Of a stretch of 64,000 nt of DNA, positions 56,065 through 64,000 are shown one piece after another. The translations under genes and the position numbers were made by a program. Below the pieces are notes generated by a model. The model saw only the letters and a program-made list of their open reading frames with translations, was not told the DNA's origin and did not search any database. Positions within the stretch are counted from its first letter, which is position 1. Each line of letters begins with the position of its first letter. This DNA comes from Micrococcaceae bacterium Sec5.7 (GTDB taxonomy: Bacteria > Actinomycetota > Actinomycetes > Actinomycetales > Micrococcaceae), in the NCBI GenBank assembly GCA_039636785.1, contig CP144169.1, positions 1,488,001 to 1,552,000 of the forward strand, in the 5' to 3' direction.

Positions 56065-56768
56065 CCGTCCCGGTTCTTAAGCGCCCAGCGGACCGCGAGC
56101 CCGGCTGCCAGCGCCCAGAACGCGGCCCCGATGCCGGCGAAGCTGAGGCCGGAGGCGGCGATCAGGCCCCGTGACCAGCATGGAGGGGCGCCACGGGGCT
56201 TCGAACCCGAACGATTTCAGCACGGCCACACCCGGGATGTTCTGTGACGCCATGGTCACAATGAAAGGCGGCACGGCAATCCCGGCCACGGCCTCGAGGC
56301 TGAATGCGGGTGTGGTCCGGACGAGCGCAGGAAGCAACGTGTCGTGCGGAATTCCGATTCCACTAACGGCCAGCAGGATTCCGATGACAGCCAGGGGGAC
56401 GAGGCCTGTTAGTGCGATCAGAACGCCGGTCACAAGGAAGGCTCCGACGGCGGCCGACCACCCGCCGTCGACCGTTCCGGAACCTGCCAGCAGCGCGGCC
56501 CCCGGAATGGACCAAGCCAGCGTCACGGGGACCCTTGACTGCCAGGACAGCCACAGGACGCCGACGCCGAAAACGAGAGTGAGTGCCAGCAGCCGTGAAG
56601 CCGCCTGGGCGGGATCCGCGCCGACCGCGCGCAGGCCGGCCATTTCCACCGCGAACGACGACGTAAAGCCAACAAGGGCTGTAACCACGCCCGCCACGAT
56701 GGGGCGGGACAGGCGGCTGGAACGGGAGGGGCTGAGGCCTGGCTGGTGGCTGATGCGGACTTCGGCAT
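56061..56768 (-). pseudogene. BenE-type benzoate/H+ symporter gene with internal deletion
   Basis: The recognisable middle (VAGVVTALVGFTSSFAVEM..., LAWSIPGAALLAG, IPGVAVLKSFGFEAPWRPSMLVTG) runs to about 56170. The next frame then gives LIAASGLSFAGIGAAFWALA..., the BenE C-terminus, ending at TAA 56063-56061. Roughly 120 residues between MLVTG and LIAASG are absent, with a frameshift. Near the start, MPKSASATSQAS (from 56768) and RPIVAGVV are also in different frames, so a second shift is likely. Only about half of the usual 400 residues remains. Its stop overlaps the zapE stop. Confidence 0.8.
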
Positions 56769-56865
56769 ACCCACGTGCGTCACCGGCAGCTGGCTTCAGC
56801 GGTGAAAGCGGTGAATAGCGGTGCGCCCGAAGAGCGGGTTCTGCGAAGCCGGCTTAAACGCCAAA

Positions 56866-56899
56866 GGTGCCGGCGCCGCCTCTCGGCGGGACCGGCACC
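56866..56899. terminator. Hairpin between the BenE remnant and the MT0933-type gene
   Basis: GGTGCCGG (56866-56873) pairs with CCGGCACC (56892-56899), with an inner CGCCG/CGGCG stem (56874-56878/56884-56888). No U-tract is seen on the minus strand, so this is only a possible terminator for the gene at 56945-57202. Confidence 0.4.
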
Positions 56900-56944
56900 C
56901 CTCTGACGTACTAGGGCAAGTCCTGGATAACCGGGATGTCCCGG

Positions 56945-57202
56945 TTACGGAGCCTTGTCGGCTACGGGTGCGTCTTCAGCAACTGGTGCTGCTTCAGCAG
57001 CCGGTGCACTGTCAGGCTGTCCGTCAATGTTGTCAACGAAGTTGGACGCGCCACCCTGGACAGAATCGACGTGATCGGCGAACTTGCCGCCGGTCTTTGA
57101 ATCGACGAAGTCGCCGGCTTTTTCGATGCCGTCCTTGATGGTCTGCCCGTTGCCGTGGATGAGATCCTGAGCCTTGCCCTTAAGATCGTCAAATAGTCCC
57201 AC
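56945..57202 (-). CDS. MT0933-type antitoxin-like small protein
   Basis: 85 residues from a GTG at 57202 with GGGAGG five bases upstream. GLFDDLKGKAQDLI and AGDFVDSKTGGKFADHVDSV match the MT0933/Rv0909 antitoxin family, followed here by an Ala/Pro/Asp-rich tail. No toxin gene (Rv0910-like polyketide-cyclase fold) is adjacent. In Micrococcaceae such proteins are usually solitary, so an antitoxin function is doubtful. Confidence 0.82.
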   Translation of the reverse strand: MGLFDDLKGKAQDLIHGNGQTIKDGIEKAGDFVDSKTGGKFADHVDSVQGGASNFVDNIDGQPDSAPAAEAAPVAEDAPVADKAP

Positions 57203-57347
57203 GAGCACCTCCCTTCAGTTGCGGAGCCAGATCGCTCCTCCGCAATCGATCCTAGCCCCGACGGGCGATCGTGCCAAGGCTTCGTTGACAAAAGCTGTCA
57301 ACTAGCAAAACGGCAACAAAAAAGCAGCTCCGGGGAGCTGCTTGCCT

Positions 57348-57422
57348 TGGTGGGCGATACTGGGATCGAACCAGTGACCTCTTCCGTGTCAGGGAAGCGC
57401 GCTACCGCTGCGCCAATCGCCC
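57348..57422 (-). tRNA. tRNA-Val(GAC), copy 2
   Basis: The cloverleaf reads GGGCGAT/ATCGCCC acceptor arms, anticodon GAC in the arm TTCCCTGACACGGAA, T-loop GGTTCGATCC, and CCA encoded at 57350-57348. Identical in sequence to the copy at 57606-57680. Last of five minus-strand tRNA genes. Confidence 0.95.
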
Positions 57423-57474
57423 GGAACCGGAAGACCGGTCAACCCTTGGGTTTGATGTCTCTCAAAGAGAAGAG

Positions 57475-57547
<73 letters not shown>

Positions 57548-57605
57548 ACATGAAGTCCATTGCGGCCAGGGCCGCACGTACTGCAACAAGCAAGTCACCT
57601 TGCTT

Positions 57606-57680
57606 TGGTGGGCGATACTGGGATCGAACCAGTGACCTCTTCCGTGTCAGGGAAGCGCGCTACCGCTGCGCCAATCGCCC
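57606..57680 (-). tRNA. tRNA-Val(GAC), copy 1
   Basis: Same sequence as 57348-57422, including encoded CCA. Located between tRNA-Gly copy 2 and tRNA-Cys. Confidence 0.95.
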
Positions 57681-57719
57681 ATTGCCACCGGACTGAACCG
57701 GAAACCATGGTTTTCACCG

Positions 57720-57790
57720 AGGTGGGTACGGGATTCGAACCCGTGTAAACGGCTTTGCAGGCCGCTGCCTCGCCTCTCGGCCAACCCACC
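57720..57790 (-). tRNA. tRNA-Cys(GCA)
   Basis: Acceptor arms GGTGGGT/ACCCACC with discriminator U, anticodon GCA in GGCCTGCAAAGCC, T-loop GGTTCGAATCC. CCA is not encoded. Confidence 0.95.
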
Positions 57791-57836
57791 GTGTAAGCAG
57801 GACTCCGAAGAACCCTTGCTGTGACAGTGTCCTGCG

Positions 57837-57909
<73 letters not shown>

Positions 57910-58057
57910 ATTCTGGAGCAGTGATTCGCTGCCGTGGCCGGCATTTCCTCGCGTTCCAACGAGTAAAAACTCTATAGGAGGTTCAGGGATTCTCCAAATC
58001 GGTGCTTGCGTATCAGCGCCCGACGTCCGTGCATCGTTGAAATCTAGGGGAAGTTGC

Positions 58058-58077
58058 GAATTACAGCGGTGTAATTC
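58058..58077. promoter_or_regulatory. Palindrome in the divergent tRNA control region
   Basis: GAATTACA (58058-58065) and TGTAATTC (58070-58077) are perfect arms around GCGG, in the 229-base gap between the minus-strand tRNA cluster and tRNA-Val(CAC). TAGCAT near 58122 is a possible -10 for the plus-strand tRNA. The palindrome's role is unknown. Confidence 0.4.
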
Positions 58078-58138
58078 CGGCCGCCTCCGGCTCCGATTTC
58101 CGAAAAGCCCGGAGGTCGGCTAGCATTCAAATGCATTG

Positions 58139-58213
58139 GGGCGATTGGCGCAGTGGTAGCGCGCTTCGTTCACACCGAAGAGGTCACTGGTTCGAACCCA
58201 GTATCGCCCACCA
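58139..58213 (+). tRNA. tRNA-Val(CAC)
   Basis: Acceptor arms GGGCGAT/ATCGCCC, anticodon CAC in CTTCGTTCACACCGAAG, T-loop GGTTCGAACCC, CCA encoded at 58211-58213. Divergent from the five-tRNA cluster and followed directly by a terminator. Confidence 0.95.
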
Positions 58214-58216
58214 ATG

Positions 58217-58260
58217 AAAAAGCCCGTTCCCGCTCAGACCGAGGGGGGAACGGGCTTTTT
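58217..58260 (+). terminator. Rho-independent terminator after tRNA-Val(CAC)
   Basis: AAAAAGCCCGTTCCC (58217-58231) and GGGAACGGGCTTTTT (58246-58260) are perfect 15-base arms ending in a U-tract. Confidence 0.9.
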
Positions 58261-58303
58261 GGTTTCCGGCCATTCTGTCAGCCCCCTGTGAAAGAGTCTT
58301 TGC

Positions 58304-59149
58304 ATGACTGATCCACTTCTTGCCCACGCCACCGGATACGGCCGGATGTACGCGCGGTCCACGTCCGACGCGTTTGCCGTTCCCTCCATCACCACCGTGA
58401 TCGGCCAGCAGCCGCATGGCCTGGACGGCTGGTTTGGCTACATGGGCGCAAGCAGTCTGGCGAAGGATCCCCTGCTTGCCGAATGCCTGGGTAGCCCGGC
58501 CAAAATCCGCCAGGCCGTGAACCGGGCGGCCAAAGCGGCTGAGGTCTACCGTGACGACGCAGCCAGGCGTGGAGACCGCGTCCACAATTACGCCGAGCAG
58601 GTTTCGCTCCGTGCCCTGGGCAAGCCACACAGCATGAAGGAAACCCGCGAGGCCCTTGCCGCCAACGGCGAGGAAGCGTTTGCAGCGCGTTTTGACGAAT
58701 GGTGGGAACTGTTCCGGGTGGAGCCCATAGCTCCCGAAATCACGGTGTGGAACAAAACAGTCGGCTATGCAGGAACACTGGATCTCGTGGCAAAGATCAA
58801 CGGCCGGATCTGCCTCATCGACTACAAGACCAAAGGCACCACCCGGGAAGGTACGGTCAAACCTCTGGACGACAAAGTGGTCATGCAACTAGTGGCAGGC
58901 ATGAAGGCGGAGGAAAGCCTGGTGGACCCGGTCGCCGGGGAATGGGAAGCCTGGAAATACGGTGAAGATCCGGTTCTCCTTGCCGTGGCCGTCGGTGAAA
59001 CAGAGGTGCGCCCGGTACGCGCCAACCCGGAAGTCTTGAAGCATCACTGGTGGAAGTTCTGCGCCCTTCGCCGCGTGTGGGAGATGAATGCCGACTCCGC
59101 CAGCGCCGGAACAGCGCTTCTCCCGGTGGCTCCGCCGTCGTCTCCCTGA
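58304..59149 (+). CDS. PD-(D/E)XK nuclease-like protein
   Basis: 281 residues. The core PEITVWNKTVGYAGTLDLVA followed by KINGRICLIDYKTK shows the order Glu ... GTLD ... (I)D-Y-K of RecB/phage-exonuclease type PD-(D/E)XK nucleases (Asp near 157, Asp-x-Lys near 171-173). The N-terminal half has a helix-rich RRGDRVHNYAEQ segment, like the upstream helix of Cas4/AddB nucleases. DNA substrate and partners are unknown. It is alone between a tRNA terminator and def, with no phage genes around it. GAAAGAG lies upstream of the ATG. Confidence 0.72.
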   Translation: MTDPLLAHATGYGRMYARSTSDAFAVPSITTVIGQQPHGLDGWFGYMGASSLAKDPLLAECLGSPAKIRQAVNRAAKAAEVYRDDAARRGDRVHNYAEQVSLRALGKPHSMKETREALAANGEEAFAARFDEWWELFRVEPIAPEITVWNKTVGYAGTLDLVAKINGRICLIDYKTKGTTREGTVKPLDDKVVMQLVAGMKAEESLVDPVAGEWEAWKYGEDPVLLAVAVGETEVRPVRANPEVLKHHWWKFCALRRVWEMNADSASAGTALLPVAPPSSP

Positions 59150-59248
59150 GCGGTTAACGGCGCCGCCGTCCAGAGCTCAGCGCATTAGCGCCGGTGCAAC
59201 TAAACTGGTCTGGTTCCCTTTAACGTCCACCGTGAGGAAAGACTGCAC

Positions 59249-59851
59249 ATGGCCATTCTGAATATCCGCATCATCGGCGATCCTGTGCTCCGCACAGTTG
59301 CTGATCCCGTGACGGAATTCGGGCCGGAAGTCGCCAGGCTGGTTGCCGACATGACCGAGACCATGGAGGATGTGGAGGGAGCAGGCCTGGCCGCGCCCCA
59401 GGTGGGAGTCAGCCAGCGGGTCTTCACGTACCGGATCGGCGGCATCGAGGGCCACATCATCAACCCGGTGCTGGAAAACAGCGATGACCACCAGCCAGAT
59501 GAAATGGAAGGCTGCCTGTCCATTCCAGGCCTGGGTTTCCCTGTCCGCCGGTACCGCGCTACCCACATCACGGGCTTCGACCTCCACGGTAACCCCGTTG
59601 CTGTGGACGCCGAGGGAATGCTGGCCCGCTGTTTCCAGCATGAAACAGACCACCTGGACGGCATTCTCTACACCGACCGTCTGGAAGGCGAGGACCGGAA
59701 AACAGCATTGCGCTCAATCCGCAACGCCAACTATGACGCCATTGCGGAACGCACGACGGCGAAGCGGGCCAGGACGGTCCGGTCCAGTTTCGGTGGCGCG
59801 GGCTTCGGTGCCGGCGGCTCAGGTGCGGGCAGCTTTGGTGCCGCCGAATGA
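59249..59851 (+). CDS. def: Peptide deformylase
   Basis: 200 residues. Removes the formyl group from nascent N-termini. All three motifs: GAGLAAPQVG, EGCLSIPG and QHETDHLDG (metal His residues and Glu). The last 30 residues are Gly/Ala-rich and probably disordered. GAGGAAAG lies upstream of the ATG. It overlaps fmt by four bases (ATGA), pairing the enzymes that add and remove the formyl group. Confidence 0.96.
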   Translation: MAILNIRIIGDPVLRTVADPVTEFGPEVARLVADMTETMEDVEGAGLAAPQVGVSQRVFTYRIGGIEGHIINPVLENSDDHQPDEMEGCLSIPGLGFPVRRYRATHITGFDLHGNPVAVDAEGMLARCFQHETDHLDGILYTDRLEGEDRKTALRSIRNANYDAIAERTTAKRARTVRSSFGGAGFGAGGSGAGSFGAAE

Positions 59852-60768
59852 GGGTGCTCTTCGCCGGTACCCCCGCCGTAGCGGTGCCCTCACTGGACGC
59901 CCTCATCCAGGCGGGATTCGACGTCGTTGCCGTATTGACCCGTCCTGACGCGCCGATTGGACGTAAACGGGTGCTGACGCCGTCGCCGGTTGCCGCGCGC
60001 GCTGCCGAGCTGGGCATTGAGGTGATCCGCGCTGCCAAGGTGGGCGCCGAGGTCACAGCCAAAATCGCGGCCATAAACCCGGATCTTGCCGCGATCGTGG
60101 CCTACGGTGGATTGGTTCCGCGCGCCGCATTGGACGTCCCTGCCCATGGTTGGATCAATCTGCACTTTTCACTGCTCCCGGCCTGGCGTGGCGCAGCCCC
60201 CGTGCAGAGAGCCGTCATTGCGGGGGATGACATCACCGGTGCCGTCACGTTCCTGCTCGAGGAAGGCCTGGATACCGGACCGGTCCTGGGAACCCTGACT
60301 GAGTCCGTCCGGCCCGATGACACCGCGGGCGCGCTTTTGGGGCGCCTGTCCCACAGCGGCGCCATCCTCCTCACGCAGACGCTCTCAGCGATTGCTGCCG
60401 GAAAAGCCTCACCGCAGGTGCAGCACGGCGACGTCTCCCTGGCCCCCAAACTCACCATTGAGGATGGCCGGATCGACTGGCTCCAGCCGGCCCTGGCCAT
60501 CGGCCGCAGGGCACGCGGGGTCACGCCTGAACCGGGGGCGTGGACTACTTTGGACGGACAGCGGATCAAGCTGGAACCGGTGCTGCTTCGTCCGGATATG
60601 CAGGATTTGGCGCCCGGGCGGCTGGCACTGAGCGAAAAGAACGTGCTGGTGGGAACCGGTTCACATGCTGTTGAGCTCACCAGGATCCAGCCTTCGGGCA
60701 AAAAGATGATGACCGCCGCTGATTGGGCGCGCGGACAGGCTTCACTTGAAAGCGTGGTATTCGAATGA
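59848..60768 (+). CDS. fmt: Methionyl-tRNA formyltransferase
   Basis: 306 residues. Transfers formyl from 10-formyl-THF to initiator Met-tRNA. Visible: N-terminal formyltransferase domain VLFAGTPAVAVPSLDAL, catalytic LHFSLLPAWRGAAPVQ, GAVTFLLEEGLDTGPVL; C-terminal tRNA-binding OB domain (PGAWTTLDGQRIKL). The start overlaps the def stop, and the stop overlaps the rsmB start, so the three genes are translationally coupled. Confidence 0.97.
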   Translation: MRVLFAGTPAVAVPSLDALIQAGFDVVAVLTRPDAPIGRKRVLTPSPVAARAAELGIEVIRAAKVGAEVTAKIAAINPDLAAIVAYGGLVPRAALDVPAHGWINLHFSLLPAWRGAAPVQRAVIAGDDITGAVTFLLEEGLDTGPVLGTLTESVRPDDTAGALLGRLSHSGAILLTQTLSAIAAGKASPQVQHGDVSLAPKLTIEDGRIDWLQPALAIGRRARGVTPEPGAWTTLDGQRIKLEPVLLRPDMQDLAPGRLALSEKNVLVGTGSHAVELTRIQPSGKKMMTAADWARGQASLESVVFE

Positions 60769-62330
60769 GCGAGTCCGGCACAACCGGCGGCGGCCGAGGC
60801 AAGGGCCAAAGCGGCGGGGGACAACAGGGCAGCGGCCAGCGCAGCGGCGCAGGCCGCGACGGCAGCAACCGGAATGCCCAGGGCCGGGAACGAAACCGGA
60901 CGTCACAGCGGAGCTTCACCGAAAACGCCCCTTCCCAGCGGACCCGCCGTGCGGACCCTGCGCGGCTCGTGGCCTTCGAGGTGCTGCGTGCGGTGGCCGC
61001 CGAAGACGCGTATGCCAACCTGGTGTTGCCTGCCCGGATCCGCCACCACGGGCTGGACAAGCGGGATGCCGGCTTCGCCACTGAGCTGAGCTACGGCGCC
61101 CTGCGCGGCCAGGGCACCTACGACGCCATTCTTGCCCGCTGCGTTGACAGGCCGCTGGATCAGCTCGATCCCGCTATTCTCGACGCCCTGCGGATCGGCA
61201 GCCACCAGCTGCTTGCCATGCGCGTCCCTGCCCATGCTGCGCTGGACCAGACGGTCGGCCTGGCCCGTGCGGTGATCGGAGCAGGCCCATCGGCCCTGAT
61301 CAATGCCGTGCTCCGGAAGGTCTCGGCGCACACGCTGGAGGAGTGGCTTGAACTTCTGGTCAGCGACGAAACCGATGCCACCAGGATTGCCTCGATCCGG
61401 TACGCCCATCCCGAGTGGATTGTGCGCGCACTGAGGCAGTCACTCGTGGCCCACGGCCGTCCCGTTGGTGAAATCACCGACCTTCTTGAAGCCGACAATG
61501 CAGCCCCCGTGGTTAATCTTGTGGCGCTCCCCGGTCTGGGGAGCCTGGACGAAGCACTGGAAAACGGTGCCACCCCCGGCGAGCTGGTGGAAGGCTCGGC
61601 GCTTTCCAGCGGCGGAGACCTGGGCCGGCTTGCATCAGTCCGCGCAGGCAGCACCAGGGTGCAGGACGTCGGCTCGCAGCTGGTGGCCCGCGCCATGGCA
61701 GCCGTTGACCTCGGCGACGGCTTTGGCAGCGGTGAAATCTGGCTGGATCTGTGCGCAGGGCCGGGCGGAAAGGCAGCGCTGCTGGGCGCGCTGGCCAATG
61801 AACAGGGCGCCACGCTCCTGGCCAACGAACCCGCACCGCACCGGGCCAAGCTGGTCCGCCAGGCCCTGGCCGCAGTGCCCTCCGACGTCTGGCAGGTCCG
61901 GACCGGCGATGGCCGTGAGGTGGGCGCTGAACAGCCGGACAACTTCGACCGTGTACTGGTGGACGTTCCCTGCAGCGGGCTCGGGGCATTGAGGCGTCGC
62001 CCGGAATCACGCTGGCGCCGCACTCCCAAGGACCTTGCGGATCTTGGCCCGCTCCAGCGTGAGCTGCTGAAGTCGGCCCTCGACGCGGTGAAGCCCGGCG
62101 GCGTGGTGGCATATGTGACGTGTTCGCCCCATCCCGCGGAAACGACCGCAGTGGTGAGCGATGCACTGCGCAAGCGCGATGACCTTGAATTGCTGGATGC
62201 CGGCGAAGCCCTGAACAGTGTGAGCCTGACGGGCAACCTGGAGTCTGGTCACGAGCTCACGGCCCAGCTGTGGCCTCACGTGCACAGGACCGATGCCATG
62301 TTCCTCGCCCTCATTCACAAGAAACGCTGA
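60765..62330 (+). CDS. rsmB: RsmB-type 16S rRNA (cytosine-5) methyltransferase with NusB-like domain
   Basis: 521 residues. A low-complexity Gly/Gln/Arg tail of about 60 residues is followed by a NusB-like RNA-binding domain (RLVAFEVLRAVAAEDAYANL) and the Rossmann methyltransferase: SAM motif LDLCAGPGGKAALL, catalytic Cys in DVPCSGLGALRRRPE, general Cys in VTCSPHPAETT. It methylates C967 in E. coli. The ATG overlaps the fmt stop (ATGA). Confidence 0.93.
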   Translation: MSESGTTGGGRGKGQSGGGQQGSGQRSGAGRDGSNRNAQGRERNRTSQRSFTENAPSQRTRRADPARLVAFEVLRAVAAEDAYANLVLPARIRHHGLDKRDAGFATELSYGALRGQGTYDAILARCVDRPLDQLDPAILDALRIGSHQLLAMRVPAHAALDQTVGLARAVIGAGPSALINAVLRKVSAHTLEEWLELLVSDETDATRIASIRYAHPEWIVRALRQSLVAHGRPVGEITDLLEADNAAPVVNLVALPGLGSLDEALENGATPGELVEGSALSSGGDLGRLASVRAGSTRVQDVGSQLVARAMAAVDLGDGFGSGEIWLDLCAGPGGKAALLGALANEQGATLLANEPAPHRAKLVRQALAAVPSDVWQVRTGDGREVGAEQPDNFDRVLVDVPCSGLGALRRRPESRWRRTPKDLADLGPLQRELLKSALDAVKPGGVVAYVTCSPHPAETTAVVSDALRKRDDLELLDAGEALNSVSLTGNLESGHELTAQLWPHVHRTDAMFLALIHKKR

Positions 62331-62408
62331 TCGAAAGGAACGCTGGTCCAAGAGAAGCCCTGATCCAGCGGAATCGCAGCTCCACCAAAAAACATGAAAG
62401 GTCCAGAT

Positions 62409-63074
62409 ATGCCGCAGTGCTGCATCAACCCGAGCATCCTCTCCGCCGACTTCGTGAACCTCCAGGCTGAGCTACAGAGGATCAGCAACGCCGACGCGGT
62501 GCACGTGGATGTAATGGACAACCACTTTGTTCCCAATCTGACGATCGGTCTGCCGGTGGTCCAGCGGATTCAGGCTGTCAGCCCGGTGCCGGTCGACGCG
62601 CACCTGATGATAGCAGATGCCGACCGCTGGGCACCCGCATACGCAGATGCAGGCATTGCCTCGGTGACCTTTCACGCCGAGGCTTCCATTGCGCCGGTAA
62701 AACTGGCACGCGAGCTCCGCGCCCGAGGGTCCAAAGCAGGAATGGCGTTGCGGCCGGGCACCGCCGTTGAGCCGTACCTGGACATGCTCTCCGAGCTGGA
62801 CATGCTATTGATCATGACCGTGGAACCGGGCTTCGGGGGCCAGTCGTTCCTGGACCTGACGCTGCCGAAAATCAGGCGGGCGAGGGCAGCGATCGACGGG
62901 TCGGGGATCGGAGTGGCGCTGCAGGTGGACGGCGGCATCACGGAAGAGACCATTCTCCGGGCAGCCGAAGCCGGAGCTAACGTCTTTGTCGCGGGATCTG
63001 CGGTGTACGGCGTCGACGATCCGGCGGCAGCGATTGAACGCCTGCGGCAGGCAGGCAGCCAGCAGGGCCGCTAG
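62409..63074 (+). CDS. rpe: Ribulose-phosphate 3-epimerase
   Basis: 221 residues from the ATG at 62409 with AAAGG seven bases upstream. Interconverts ribulose-5-phosphate and xylulose-5-phosphate in the pentose phosphate pathway. Metal and catalytic residues are in [35 protein letters not shown] and [11 protein letters not shown]. It starts 78 bases after rsmB. Confidence 0.97.
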   Translation: MPQCCINPSILSADFVNLQAELQRISNADAVHVDVMDNHFVPNLTIGLPVVQRIQAVSPVPVDAHLMIADADRWAPAYADAGIASVTFHAEASIAPVKLARELRARGSKAGMALRPGTAVEPYLDMLSELDMLLIMTVEPGFGGQSFLDLTLPKIRRARAAIDGSGIGVALQVDGGITEETILRAAEAGANVFVAGSAVYGVDDPAAAIERLRQAGSQQGR

Positions 63075-63179
63075 CTGGCAGAACCACGTCACCGAGGCGA
63101 AAGTTACGGAAGTACTCGCCGGAGCGCCGGGAATAGTCTGACCAGGCAGTGGGTTGTGTCAGAATAGCAACACACAATA

Positions 63180-63327
63180 CGTGCTCCGGGGTCGGTGTAA
63201 GTCCGAACCGGCGGTTATAGTCCGCGACCCGCAAGCCGGTGCTTTCCCTCCCAGGAAAGGACCCGGCGAACGGTTGAACCGGTGGAATTCCGGTACCGAC
63301 AGTTAAAGTCTGGATGAGAGAAGCACG
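63180..63327 (+). ncRNA. FMN riboswitch (RFN element)
   Basis: The conserved core is clear: GGGGTCGGTGTAAGTCCGAA, CCGGCGGTTATAGTCCGCGA, a variable arm (GCTTTCCCTCCCAGGAAAG), GAACCGGTGGAATTCCGGTA and GACAGTTAAAGTCTGGATGA. P1 closes as CGTGCT (63180-63185) with AGCACG (63322-63327). It controls the downstream transporter in response to FMN. Confidence 0.97.
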
Positions 63328-63425
63328 TACAGCTATACCTGCGGTGTCTGTAGACGCCGCAGCATTGCGCTGTCGTATACCCCCGGAGCCATCGCGGTTC
63401 TTGAGGGAAGGAACGACACACGCAC

Positions 63426-64000
63426 ATGGACTTTCTGCGATGGCTCTTCGAAGCACAGATCCCGGTTGGTGGGTCTGCGCTTATTCTTCGCGAAGTGCTT
63501 GGAAATATTTTCGGCCTGGCAAGTGCCGTGGGCGGCATGCGCCGCAGGGTCTGGGCCTGGCCGGTGGGCATCGCCGGCAATCTTCTGCTCCTGACAGTCT
63601 TCCTTGGCAACGTCTTCGGCTCGGCAACCCCGGCAACCCTCTGGGGTCAGGCCGGCCGCCAGGTCATGTTTATCGCGGTCGCTCTGTACGGCTGGCACCG
63701 CTGGCAGCAAAGCCGGGACTCCGCCGGATCCTCCACCGCCATCGCGCCGCGCTGGGCGAGCAACAGCACCAGGCTGGTTCTTGTCCTCGCGTTGGTGGCC
63801 GGAACAGCCGCACTGACGCCGCTCTTTGATTCACTGGGATCCTACCCGCCGGTATGGGCCGACGCCTGGACGTTCATGGGATCGCTACTCGCCACATACG
63901 GCATGGCACGCGGCTGGACGGAATTCTGGCTCGTCTGGGTGGCCGTGGACATTGTGGGAGTGCCGCTGCTGTTCAGCGCCGGCTACTACGCAAGTGCCTT
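63426..64000 (+). CDS. pnuX: PnuC/PnuX-family transporter, probably riboflavin, 3' end off window
   Basis: The first 191 residues are present; the frame stays open to the window edge. Helices include LILREVLGNIFGLASAVGG, WAWPVGIAGNLLLLTVFLGN, WTFMGSLLATYGMARGW and FWLVWVAVDIVGVPLLF, the PnuC fold. The FMN riboswitch upstream points to the riboflavin-specific PnuX/RibM branch. The ATG at 63426 is about 13 bases from a GGAAGGA. Placed as a riboflavin uptake gene by the riboswitch; nicotinamide riboside transport is the alternative. Confidence 0.9.
   Translation, partial: MDFLRWLFEAQIPVGGSALILREVLGNIFGLASAVGGMRRRVWAWPVGIAGNLLLLTVFLGNVFGSATPATLWGQAGRQVMFIAVALYGWHRWQQSRDSAGSSTAIAPRWASNSTRLVLVLALVAGTAALTPLFDSLGSYPPVWADAWTFMGSLLATYGMARGWTEFWLVWVAVDIVGVPLLFSAGYYASA

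Noticed and set aside
56945..57202. Toxin-antitoxin system
   Set aside because: Only the antitoxin-like MT0933-type protein is present; no toxin gene flanks it.

Overview
The window looks like a chromosomal segment of a high-GC Gram-positive bacterium of the Micrococcaceae (Arthrobacter/Pseudarthrobacter type). The evidence is the gene complement: a DUF7455 gene start next to parE, SepH, DUF4193, DUF3093, DUF3710, DUF3159, DUF5998, DUF3000 and DUF6421 proteins, a fused CydDC, an IdeR/DtxR-like box, frequent GTG/TTG starts and very GC-rich third codon positions. I see no insertion sequence, prophage, rRNA operon or CRISPR array. This is mostly vertical core genome with a few decayed genes.

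Layout. 1-14 kb: the topoisomerase IV genes parE and parC frame a respiratory block. That block is an M56 peptidase and BlaI-type repressor pair, divergent from cydA-cydB-cydDC (cytochrome bd oxidase and its maturation exporter), with three near-identical palindromes in the shared control region. A decayed acetyltransferase and a DinB protein follow. 14-24.6 kb: GNAT/acyl-CoA synthetase fusion, DUF5998, phosphodiesterase and thymidine kinase; sepH; then dUTPase and small actinobacterial conserved proteins. 24.5-29.5 kb: two TrkA-type (RCK) proteins divergent from an APC/KimA-like permease (probable potassium uptake), followed by a TrmA/RlmD-type RNA methyltransferase.

29.5-41 kb: aconitase behind a palindrome resembling an iron-regulator box; dxs; a decayed DUF402 gene; a WGR-like hypothetical; an aldo/keto reductase; a nucleoside hydrolase; and an ECF transporter (S, T and double-ATPase A) preceded by a predicted three-way-junction RNA leader. 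41-46 kb: a fatty-acid beta-oxidation pair (FadB-like and thiolase) whose promoter is covered by a 28-bp perfect palindrome, then RNase D with a repeat-encoded tail. 46-57 kb: DUF3000, threonine aldolase, SDR and DUF6421, MsrB, hydrolase, YbaK, SufE and rhodanese, ZapE, and a broken BenE-type transporter.

57-64 kb: an MT0933-type small protein; five tRNA genes on the minus strand (Gly-Cys-Val-Gly-Val in transcription order) and one tRNA-Val(CAC) on the plus strand; a lone PD-(D/E)XK-like protein; the overlapping def-fmt-rsmB run and rpe; and an FMN riboswitch in front of a PnuC/PnuX-type (probable riboflavin) transporter cut by the window end.

The most interesting signals are regulatory: the BlaI/M56-cydABDC control region, the unassigned structured leader of the ECF operon, the iron-box-like palindrome at acnA and the operator over the thiolase promoter. 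Three genes (a double-GNAT, DUF402 and BenE) each appear to have lost a central piece while both flanks remain recognisable.
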